Source of the DNA: Candidatus Ectomicrobium neotermitis
Lineage (GTDB): Bacteria > Elusimicrobiota > Endomicrobiia > Endomicrobiales > Endomicrobiaceae
Reading direction: 5' to 3'
Assembly: GCA_031283745.1 (NCBI GenBank)
Contig: JAITBH010000100.1
Coordinates: 1-16,002 of the forward strand
Length of the DNA: 16,002 nt
Below are positions 1 through 6,158 of this stretch, piece by piece (positions within the stretch are counted from its first letter, which is position 1; the number at the start of each line of letters is the position of its first letter). A program made the position numbers and the translations under genes. The notes beneath the pieces are model-generated. The model was given only the letters and a program-made list of their open reading frames with translations. It had not been told where the DNA came from and did no database searches.

Positions 1-531
1 GATTGTGATATGCCAAACTTCTCCACAAAATCTGCCTTTTGGATTTGGGAACCACCTCTTTCCGTTTTTTAATATCCCTTTTTCACTTGCGTGCAGAATT
101 CTATCAGTAGATTCATAAGGAACCCTTATGTCGTTGTAATTAAAAATATGTTTATCTGATTTAGTGAAAAAGAGGATAGTTTCTTGTCCGTTGCTATATT
201 TTCGCTTAGAAGCCCCCAACCCATCCCTCTTGTCCCAAGTTATCCAATTTTGGAAAAACATTCCTTTAGAGACCAAATACTGCATTATAAAGGCAGAATT
301 AAAAGGCGTATTGAAAATGTACAAACTGCTGTCTTGCTTTAATTTTGGCAACAATGCGTCAATCCATTCATAAGTAAAATCTAAAAATGATTGGTGCGAC
401 TTGAAAGTATCCCAATCTGCTTTACTCATATTGTATGGAGGATCAATAACAGCAAGATTGATTGAGTTATCATCAATCTTATTCAAAAAATCAAAGCAGT
501 CTATATTGTAAATTTGGTTAGTTTTAAGCAT
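1..531 (-). CDS. DNA methyltransferase with DPPY motif, partial (3' end beyond left edge)
   Basis: An open frame of 177 codons starts at ATG 531 and runs without a stop to the left edge, so the C-terminus is missing. The start (MLKTNQIYNIDCFDFL) and the motif VIDPPYN at residues 28-34 are those of an N6-adenine or N4-cytosine amino-methyltransferase: DPPY (residues 30-33) is catalytic motif IV, which flips and binds the target base. Motif IV lies near the N-terminus and no FxGxG motif is seen in the first 177 residues, so this fits the beta class, in which the S-adenosylmethionine motif follows later. Further family-like segments are FNTPFNS (73-79), NWITWDKRDG (95-104) and NGQETILFF (114-122). 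Only 6 bp separate it from the upstream methyltransferase, so the two are almost certainly co-transcribed. DPPY is more usual for adenine-N6 enzymes, but the target base cannot be fixed from this. No good Shine-Dalgarno site precedes the ATG, which suggests translational coupling. Confidence 0.88.
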   Translation of the reverse strand, partial: MLKTNQIYNIDCFDFLNKIDDNSINLAVIDPPYNMSKADWDTFKSHQSFLDFTYEWIDALLPKLKQDSSLYIFNTPFNSAFIMQYLVSKGMFFQNWITWDKRDGLGASKRKYSNGQETILFFTKSDKHIFNYNDIRVPYESTDRILHASEKGILKNGKRWFPNPKGRFCGEVWHITI

Positions 532-537
532 AAAAAA

Positions 538-1371
538 TCATTTTGAACCCAACTTCAATTTTATTATATCCTCATAACTTTTAGAAATTTCATAACCGAC
601 AAAATTTCGACCCAACTCCTTAGCTACTTTCAATGTAGTACCCGAACCAGCAAATGGATCGAGAACAACATCTCCAACAAAAGTAAACAACCTTACACAT
701 CGTCTCACAATTTCTTCTGGCATAATTGCCGAATGTTCACCAAATGCCACATCTCCCTTTCCGGGTATAGGAATGTTCCAAATTTGTTTAGTAAATTCAA
801 CCCATTCTTTTTGAGTCAATTTACTTTGCTCTTTGATTTTCTTTGGTAAATTGTTTTCTGGTATTCCGTCTTTTACAAAAACAGTTATAAACTCAATTGT
901 GTTTTGAGCATAAAAATTTCTAGGGTATGGGTAACTTCCAAACATCAATTTTTTGCTTGGATTTGTTCTATTCCAAATATAAACATCCAACAAAAATAAT
1001 CCTGTTTTATATAAAACTGAATGTTCTATATCGCTATTGATATCAAAAATATGCCTATTGTAATGAGTAATTAAATTTTTCTTTAGCATTGGCATAAGTG
1101 GTGTATTTATTATCAATTTCCCGTTTGGTTTTAGAACTCGTTCGCATTCTTTCCAAACCAAAACCATTTCATCAATATATTTTTGATAGTCTGCAATATC
1201 ACCAATTTGCCCATCAACTTTTTTTGATTTTTTATTTTTCTGATAGCCGTCAAGTGAATAATCTTTTATATTGAAATAGGGAGGGCTGGTAACGATCAAT
1301 TGGACAGAATTATCAGGTAATTCTGTCATTTTTCTTGCGTCTTTAAAACAAACTTTGTTTAAGTAATCCAT
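538..1371 (-). CDS. DNA amino-methyltransferase, beta class, TSPPY motif
   Basis: A complete 277-residue protein. Catalytic motif IV is TSPPYF at residues 28-33, and the S-adenosylmethionine-binding motif I is DPFAGSGTT at 238-246, followed by GRNFVGYEIS (254-263). The order IV then I defines the beta class of amino-methyltransferases. The segment EHSAIMPEEIVRR (212-224) before motif I is typical of the family. TSPPY is found mostly in N4-cytosine enzymes, though some adenine enzymes have it, so the modified base is uncertain. The gene starts 4 bp after the stop of a broken HTH regulator and ends 6 bp before the next methyltransferase, giving an operon of regulator plus two methyltransferases. 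Two methyltransferases side by side usually accompany a type II (often type IIS) endonuclease that recognises an asymmetric site, or a Dpn/Mbo-type system. No endonuclease is visible here; it may lie off the left edge. Base composition is visibly more AT-rich than in the genes from 1821 onward, consistent with horizontal acquisition. Confidence 0.92.
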   Translation of the reverse strand: MDYLNKVCFKDARKMTELPDNSVQLIVTSPPYFNIKDYSLDGYQKNKKSKKVDGQIGDIADYQKYIDEMVLVWKECERVLKPNGKLIINTPLMPMLKKNLITHYNRHIFDINSDIEHSVLYKTGLFLLDVYIWNRTNPSKKLMFGSYPYPRNFYAQNTIEFITVFVKDGIPENNLPKKIKEQSKLTQKEWVEFTKQIWNIPIPGKGDVAFGEHSAIMPEEIVRRCVRLFTFVGDVVLDPFAGSGTTLKVAKELGRNFVGYEISKSYEDIIKLKLGSK

Positions 1372-1375
1372 AAAA

Positions 1376-1578
1376 TTATTTCATCAAATCCTCAATCGAA
1401 ACTCCTAAAGCTTTTGCCAATCGTTCAATATTTTTCAAAGTCATATTTCTAACACCTTTTTCAATCCCAAAGATATAGGTAGGATGAATGCCTACAATTC
1501 TCGCAAGATCCCCTTGTGAGAATTTTTTTACCTAAGTTCTTTTGCTCTTTTCCCAAACTTTATTGAAATGTTTGACAT
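1376..1578 (-). pseudogene. Xre / C-protein-like HTH regulator, frameshifted
   Basis: This is not a single open frame. From ATG 1578 the first frame reads MSNISIKFGKRAKELR and stops at TAA (1528-1530). A second frame resumes at once, with FSQGDLARIVGIHPTYIFG, then IEKGVRNMTLKNIERLAK and ALGVSIEDLMK, ending at TAA 1376-1378. Joined, they make a typical single-domain helix-turn-helix of the Xre/Cro family (KELR...FSQxxLA...hxxxYIxxIExGxR...hLxxIxxhAxALGV), about 67 residues, the size of restriction-modification controller (C) proteins. The break is at a run of seven T on the + strand (1523-1529); one missing base (or four) would restore the frame. The stop lies 4 bp before the TSPPY methyltransferase, the usual place for a C protein that times expression of such systems. 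Either the regulator is truly inactive or the homopolymer was miscounted in sequencing. Confidence 0.82.
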
Positions 1579-1617
1579 ATCCACAACTTTGCAGTTGCTA
1601 CTATGCTATCAATTGCT

Positions 1618-1652
1618 ATTGTAACATTATTCTATTACAGAAATATATTTCT
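1618..1652 (-). promoter_or_regulatory. Likely promoter and operator of the methyltransferase cassette
   Basis: On the minus strand an extended -10 element, TGT followed by TACAAT (1618-1623), lies about 40 bp upstream of the HTH start. At 17 bp spacing the -35 position is a poor ATATTT (1641-1646). That position falls inside a perfect 14-bp palindrome, AGAAATATATTTCT (1639-1652). A palindrome over a weak -35 box is what an operator bound by a dimeric HTH protein would look like, so autoregulation by the neighbouring regulator is a reasonable inference. Three TAGCA copies (at about 1596, 1604 and 1614) between promoter and gene, and a direct repeat CTATATG (1651-1657, 1664-1670), may be additional sites. 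None matches a C-box I can name. Confidence 0.4.
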
Positions 1653-1680
1653 ATATGTGGACACTATATGATTCTGCCCA

Positions 1681-1753
1681 AATTTCGCAAAAAAAACGGA
1701 TGAAGCAAGCGAAGAATTACTACCCTGATCCCTCCTTCTCCGCTTGCGAAATT
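1681..1753. repeat. Overlapping inverted repeats and T-tract between ecfT and the methyltransferase cassette
   Basis: A perfect 10-bp inverted repeat, AATTTCGCAA (1681-1690) and TTGCGAAATT (1744-1753), encloses a second one, GCAAGCG (1705-1711) with CGCTTGC (1741-1747), extended past one mismatch by AGAA/TTCT. The two share bases 1744-1747, so they cannot form fully at once. On the minus strand the inner hairpin is followed, after 8 nt, by eight T (1689-1696). It could therefore serve as the terminator of the rlmB-ecfT operon, although the 8-nt gap before the T-tract is longer than usual. The rest of 1579-1820 contains the cassette promoter and no convincing coding region. Confidence 0.5.
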
Positions 1754-1820
1754 CGAAATCAGTCGAGGTTTCGCCAAATCCTTTTCCACAGAAAATTGCT
1801 TTAGCAAAACCGAGTCCGCA

Positions 1821-2576
1821 TTAGCCCCGCCACCTGTAACCCCTGCCGTCCGGGTGGAACGCCCGCAGAGTAGTTTGCCGTTGTCGTGTCGTGGTCTTTC
1901 CCTTTCTGTCCCTTTCTTTCCCCTGCCGCTCGCGGAGGGCTTGGGCTTTGGAGGCGGCTTTGTAGAGGCTGATGGAGATGAAAACGTAAGACAAAACTTG
2001 AACTTTTTTGATGCCGTTTTTGCCTCCTCGGGCTTTCCATGCAGCGTCGACTTTGCTCCACAGATCAAGCTCGGCGGGCAGAAAACTTAAAAACATATAC
2101 ATCGCAACAGAAAAGCTGTTGTCGGCAGACACCAAATTTTTCCCCAGCGGCAGCTTTCGTATAAAGCCCCTCAAAAAAGTTTCGATATTTTCTACCCCTT
2201 CCTTTAAGCCGGCTGAGGATGTCGTCCTAAAAAGTAGTGAGCATACCTGTATCGCTAAAATGAGTTTGACAAGAAGTGAAATTATGCCCATATCGGGAAC
2301 TAAAGATTGAACTGAAAAGCTGACAAAAAGATTTGATGTGGTGGACAAAACATAAAGAAGCAGAAGGTAGTATTTGATGGGCGAGAGGTCTGAAATCTGA
2401 TCTCTTATGGAAAAGCCGAGAAAAAAATTGCCCCCGCATGCAGCCAAAATTCCTAAGGCCGCAAAAATCGGGGGCATTTTCATTATTAAAAACGATAGCG
2501 GGCAAATTAAAATAATTTTTAGGGCCGCTGGAGCTTTATGCAAAAACGTCGACCCGCTTTTATATGAGAAAATCAA
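1821..2576 (-). CDS. ecfT: ECF transporter transmembrane (T) component, CbiQ/EcfT family
   Basis: A 251-residue membrane protein resembling the T component of energy-coupling-factor importers, which links the substrate-binding S protein to the two ATPases and is used for vitamin or metal uptake. It begins MIFSYKSGSTFLHKAPAALK, the usual amphipathic start, and has hydrophobic segments near 20-58, 68-90, 95-116 and 155-170. Two arginine motifs occur where family members have their A-R-G ATPase-coupling helices: KARGGK (181-186) and ALRERQG (213-219). I chose the TTG at 2576 because AGGAG (2586-2590) stands 9 nt upstream and the sequence fits the family start. The TTG overlaps the stop of the PHP gene, so it is the last gene of the operon. 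The tail after about residue 219 (KERDRKGKTTTRQRQTT..., ending RWRG) is basic, low in complexity and encoded by a purine-rich tract; I think it is non-native. No A or S component is nearby. The substrate is unknown. Confidence 0.75.
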   Translation of the reverse strand: MIFSYKSGSTFLHKAPAALKIILICPLSFLIMKMPPIFAALGILAACGGNFFLGFSIRDQISDLSPIKYYLLLLYVLSTTSNLFVSFSVQSLVPDMGIISLLVKLILAIQVCSLLFRTTSSAGLKEGVENIETFLRGFIRKLPLGKNLVSADNSFSVAMYMFLSFLPAELDLWSKVDAAWKARGGKNGIKKVQVLSYVFISISLYKAASKAQALRERQGKERDRKGKTTTRQRQTTLRAFHPDGRGYRWRG

Positions 2577-3415
2577 GTTCGAAGTCTCCTCTGAAGGTTC
2601 TCAACGATGATGTAAGGAACTTTCACCCTGCCCATCGCCTCAGAACCCTTGCCGTCAAAATCGCCGTGGCAGTCCGAGCCGCCAGTTTCAATCAGCCCAA
2701 ACTCTTTTGCCCACTCAATGAAAACATTGGAGTGGCGTTTTTCTTGTTTGATGTGCCAAACCTCTATCCCTTCTATGCCCTTGTCGATCATCTTTTCGAC
2801 ATAATTTTTATCGCAACGTGAAGCAAAAGGGTGAGCCAAAACAGGAATCCCGCCCGCTTTTTTTATCAAAGACACAGCCTCTGCCGCCTCAAGCATTTTT
2901 TTGGGGACATAAGCGGGAGAGTTTTGACCTAAAAATCTATAAAACGCTTCCTGCGTGTTTGAAACAACTCCTTGCACCATCAGGGCTTTTGCAAAGTGGA
3001 GGCGGCCGATAACTTGATTGCTGTTTTTCATAAAAGAATCATCTTTTATTTGAGCTCCGTTTTCCTTGAGCTTATTGAAAATATCCAATGCCCGTTTTTG
3101 TCTTTCTGCTTTTAAGTCCGCTAAAACCTGCTTAAATTTTGACGACTCATAATCAACAAAATAGCCCAGAATATGAATTTCTTTTTTAGGCAAATCCTCA
3201 CAAAAAGATGACAATTCAAGCCCCGCTATGACCTCAATGTTTTTTCCTTTTGCTGCAGACATTGCCTCTGCAATTCCGTCGACAGTGTCGTGATCGGTGA
3301 TGGCTATGGCTGATAAATTTTTTTCTAAGGCATGCAAAACAACTTCAGTTGGAGTCCAGCTGCCGTCTGAAAAAGTTGTGTGCAAGTGGAGATCGGCAAA
3401 TTTCTCGTTGCTCAT
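2573..3415 (-). CDS. PHP-domain phosphoesterase (RNase AM / TrpH-YciV family)
   Basis: A 280-residue PHP-domain protein whose length and motifs match the TrpH/YciV group. Characterised members are metal-dependent 3',5'-nucleoside bisphosphate phosphatases, and the E. coli one also trims 5' ends of RNA (RNase AM). The metal ligands are all visible: DLHLH (8-12) with D17 in TFSDG, ITDHD (39-43), E67 in GLELS, H81, H195 in VLAHP, and the C-terminal GGSDCHG (245-251) with D248 and H250. An insertion between about 85 and 180 corresponds to the helical subdomain of this family. The protein has no signal peptide and should be cytosolic. The ATG at 3415 overlaps the phoH stop by 4 bp and the gene's stop overlaps the ecfT start, so expression is translationally coupled on both sides. 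Next to a PIN-PhoH protein, a role in RNA or nucleotide turnover is sensible. Histidinol phosphatase and the DNA polymerase PHP domain are unlikely given the length and motifs. Confidence 0.87.
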   Translation of the reverse strand: MSNEKFADLHLHTTFSDGSWTPTEVVLHALEKNLSAIAITDHDTVDGIAEAMSAAKGKNIEVIAGLELSSFCEDLPKKEIHILGYFVDYESSKFKQVLADLKAERQKRALDIFNKLKENGAQIKDDSFMKNSNQVIGRLHFAKALMVQGVVSNTQEAFYRFLGQNSPAYVPKKMLEAAEAVSLIKKAGGIPVLAHPFASRCDKNYVEKMIDKGIEGIEVWHIKQEKRHSNVFIEWAKEFGLIETGGSDCHGDFDGKGSEAMGRVKVPYIIVENLQRRLRT

Positions 3416-4767
3416 AAAAGCTCGGATGATAAAGCTGCAAGTTTGCTCCTTGCACTCTTTGAAAAAATTATATGCCCATAAATTTCTTGACCCTTAAAAC
3501 GTTCCACTAAATAGGTCAGCCCGTTTGAGACTGCGTCAAGGTAGGGGCTGTCTATTTGATACGGGTCGCCGGTCAAAACAATTTTCGTGTCTTTGCCTGC
3601 TCTTGAAATTATTGTCTTTACCTCATGCGGAGTTAAGTTTTGTGCATCGTCAATGATCACATACTGCTGAGGCAAAGTTCTGCCACGAATGTAGGTCAGA
3701 GCATCAATTTCAATCTGACCCGACGAGACGAGATAATTTATTTTTTCCTCAGTGCGGGAATCGACTTTATCTTTGTCGATAAGAAATTCCAGATTGTCGT
3801 TTATGGCACCCATCCACACATCAAGTTTTTCTTCTTTTGTGCCGGGCAAAAAGCCAAGATCTCTGCCCATCGGAACTATTGGTCTTGCAATATAAAGCTT
3901 CCGAAAATGTCTCTCCTCTATTGTCTGCTGAAGGCCGCAGGCAAGAGCCAAAATAGTTTTGCCCGAACCCGGAACCCCGACGAGCGTAACGAGATTTATG
4001 TCATTGCACAAAAGCAATTCCATCGCAAAACGTTGCTCAATATCTAAAGGCTGCAAACCCCACGGCATCACACTTTGATGAAAGAGCGGGAGCATGGCTT
4101 TTTCTTTTTGCGAATACTTTGCCAAAGCACTTTTTGACCCCCCTGCCGAATCTTTTAAGGAGACCAATTGATTGGGATAAAGACTATCTTTGACGACGAG
4201 CTTTCTGTCCCGATAAAACTGATCAATTGTTGCCTCAGGAACCTTAATTTCCTTCCAGCCCGTATACAGCTCGTCCATATTCACTTTCATCTTTTCATAG
4301 TTTTGCGTCTCTACACCCAGCAGCTCGCACTTGATACGGAGGTTGATGTCTTTGGTTATGAAAATGACTCTTTCGTTTTTATTTTTGATCTGCAAAGCAG
4401 TCAGAATTATCATTGAGTCCGGCTTGTTTGGCGAAAATTCTTTAGGCAAAGATGCACTTGGGCTGAGCATTTCAATTTTTATTATCCCGCCTTTTTTTAT
4501 CGGAACTCCCTCGGAGAGTTTTCCTTTTGCCCGCAAATCGTCGAGCTTCCTGCTTATCAAACGGGCATTCCTTCCTCGCTCATCGTTTAATCTCTTAAAA
4601 GAATCCAGTTCCTCAACAACAGTCATCGGAATGACAACTTTGTTGTCGTCAAAAGAAAACATTGCTTCGGGATCGTGGAGCAAAACATTGGTGTCTAAAA
4701 CAAAAGTTTTTACCTTCTTTGTTTTTCTGTCCGTCTTTGCGGGCTTGCCGCTTTTTACTTTAGCCAT
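3412..4767 (-). CDS. PIN-domain PhoH-like ATPase (PhoH2/YlaK type)
   Basis: A 451-residue two-domain protein. The N-terminal PIN nuclease domain (about 20-165) shows the acidic residues D25 (VLDTN), E53 (VVEELD), D117 and D140 (ITKD). The C-terminal PhoH P-loop domain has Walker A GVPGSGKT (264-271), Walker B VIIDDAQNLTPHE (370-382) and the family signature TGDPYQID (399-406). Proteins of this layout have been described as RNA helicases with RNase activity, and the PIN-first order is that of the long YlaK type. I chose ATG 4767 because AGGAGG (4773-4778) sits 5 nt upstream; a GTG at 4773 would overlap that site. The gene starts 24 bp after the end of the outer-membrane protein gene and overlaps the PHP gene by 4 bp. 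One oddity is that Walker B reads D-D-A-Q where the family usually has D-E-A-Q, an Asp in place of the catalytic Glu. Confidence 0.9.
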   Translation of the reverse strand: MAKVKSGKPAKTDRKTKKVKTFVLDTNVLLHDPEAMFSFDDNKVVIPMTVVEELDSFKRLNDERGRNARLISRKLDDLRAKGKLSEGVPIKKGGIIKIEMLSPSASLPKEFSPNKPDSMIILTALQIKNKNERVIFITKDINLRIKCELLGVETQNYEKMKVNMDELYTGWKEIKVPEATIDQFYRDRKLVVKDSLYPNQLVSLKDSAGGSKSALAKYSQKEKAMLPLFHQSVMPWGLQPLDIEQRFAMELLLCNDINLVTLVGVPGSGKTILALACGLQQTIEERHFRKLYIARPIVPMGRDLGFLPGTKEEKLDVWMGAINDNLEFLIDKDKVDSRTEEKINYLVSSGQIEIDALTYIRGRTLPQQYVIIDDAQNLTPHEVKTIISRAGKDTKIVLTGDPYQIDSPYLDAVSNGLTYLVERFKGQEIYGHIIFSKSARSKLAALSSELL

Positions 4768-4790
4768 TTGCACCTCCTATTAAATTCGTC

Positions 4791-6158
4791 TTAAAACTGT
4801 GCACCAAAAAGTGCTGAAACGTCATAAGAACCATCTTCCAAACTGTTGGTATATTTTAAGCCAAGCAAAACGGGAAATTTCCAGAATGTATAAGAAAGCC
4901 CCGCACCTGCACCCGTCGCATTTCGCCTTTTGCTGTCGTTGTAATCATAAATTAGAACGTCCTCTATGAAAGGTGAAAACGAAAAATAGCCCCGCTTGCC
5001 CTTAAAAAAGTGGTGCATATAAACCAAGCTCGCACCCACGCCCTGCCTACCGATATAGCTCCTTGCATACCTGCCCTGCTTTAACATCGATGTCGACTTA
5101 ATTTGATCTGAAAAAGATGACGAGAAAGCGTCGTGGTAAGCAAAATTAAGCACAAAGGAATTTCTGTTTGTCATCTCTAAACCAAAAGCTGTCTCAATCA
5201 TCATCGCTGAGATATTGTAATCCGAAGCCGTCAATGAATTGCCCATTTCATATTTTATCGAGACCCTGTGGCCATAACGCGGTTTTGTAAATTTATAGAA
5301 ACGTTCCTCAACACTCATGGGCTTAAAAACTCCAAAGATTGTTCCGATAGACCTAAAGATTGAATCTTGGGTTGGCATATTTCTGTTTGTATAAGACAAG
5401 GCAAAAATCGCTTTGTTGTGTGCTCCGTCATCATTTGGCTCGGGCAAATGTTTATCAGTTGATTCGTCGTCGATGGTGTATTCAACAGTCTTTGCTGAAA
5501 AACCTATCGAGGTATTTAATATGTGAAAAACGGGAAAAGAAAAACCAATAGTCGAAGCTTTTTCTTTGACCCTGTAGCTGTAAAGCTCTGCATATTTGCT
5601 ATTGCCTGAGTCTGAATAATTTTTCGGATTGCTAAATGAGCCGTTTGCAAAAGCTTTCTCGTCATAATTCATATCCTGAAAACCAACATTGACCATCTTG
5701 CCTGTCATTCCAAAAAGCACCATCGAAGAATAACCAAGCGTCGAGTAAACAAAAGAAGCCACTGCCAGCTCGCCAAACCTAAAAAAGTTTGTTTCCAAAA
5801 GAATACCGCCGAAAGAATTTGTGGCACCCCCTAAAAACATCACGAACGGAAAAACGAGATAAGAGTCCTCAGCGGAAATATCTATTGTCAAAGTTCCATC
5901 GGGATTTTCGGTGATTTTGTAATCGATGGTTTTGAATGTGTCCATCATATTCATAATCCTCTTTGCAATTTCAAACTTTTGCTCAGAAAAACTTTCGCCT
6001 TCTTTTATGTAGAAGTTCGACTTGGCAATTGATGGATAAATGCGGGTAGTTTTGAAATTGATTGTCGATATGACCTTGCCCTCGTAAATCGATTGAGCTG
6101 ATACGGCAGAAACTGCTGAAAGTAAAACTAATAAACAGACCATGATTTTATTGTTCAT
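4791..6158 (-). CDS. Outer-membrane beta-barrel protein with one POTRA-like domain
   Basis: A 455-residue predicted outer-membrane protein. The first 22 residues, starting MNNKIMVCLLVLLSAV, are a signal peptide with cleavage near AQS. Residues 26-98 look like a single POTRA domain: a strand (KVISTINFKTT), a helix (FSEQKFEIAKRIMNMM), then strands ending TIDISAED. The remainder alternates polar and aromatic residues like a barrel, and the protein ends GAQF with the terminal phenylalanine expected of a BAM-recognised beta-signal. Overall this suggests a small Omp85/BamA-like (FtsK-less surface antigen type) protein, but I cannot identify a named family. ATG 6158 is chosen over an upstream in-frame ATG (6200) because the signal peptide begins there, the ATG overlaps the rlmB stop by 4 bp, and GAGGTG (6170-6175) lies 11 nt upstream. 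An outer-membrane protein inside an RNA-metabolism operon is unusual; its partner or substrate is unknown. Confidence 0.75.
   Translation of the reverse strand: MNNKIMVCLLVLLSAVSAVSAQSIYEGKVISTINFKTTRIYPSIAKSNFYIKEGESFSEQKFEIAKRIMNMMDTFKTIDYKITENPDGTLTIDISAEDSYLVFPFVMFLGGATNSFGGILLETNFFRFGELAVASFVYSTLGYSSMVLFGMTGKMVNVGFQDMNYDEKAFANGSFSNPKNYSDSGNSKYAELYSYRVKEKASTIGFSFPVFHILNTSIGFSAKTVEYTIDDESTDKHLPEPNDDGAHNKAIFALSYTNRNMPTQDSIFRSIGTIFGVFKPMSVEERFYKFTKPRYGHRVSIKYEMGNSLTASDYNISAMMIETAFGLEMTNRNSFVLNFAYHDAFSSSFSDQIKSTSMLKQGRYARSYIGRQGVGASLVYMHHFFKGKRGYFSFSPFIEDVLIYDYNDSKRRNATGAGAGLSYTFWKFPVLLGLKYTNSLEDGSYDVSALFGAQF

Noticed and set aside
164..373. 69-residue rightward frame with a methionine start
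   Set aside because: Antisense shadow of the partial DPPY methyltransferase, whose motifs are clear on the other strand.
1700..1745. Complete tRNA-Ser gene on the plus strand
   Set aside because: Only the 3'-like acceptor and T-stem bases can be matched; D-arm, anticodon arm and T-loop are missing.
1801..1900. Possible start of a truA gene after ecfT (the pair is common in Firmicutes)
   Set aside because: A stretch reading DTTTANYSAG loosely recalls the truA YDGTNYxGW motif, but no frame continues it and the catalytic region is absent.
1664..2068. 134-residue leftward frame overlapping the ecfT 3' end
   Set aside because: Its composition is that of an out-of-frame shadow (basic, proline-rich), it overlaps ecfT, and its C-terminal part reads through the inverted-repeat region. 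No family resemblance.
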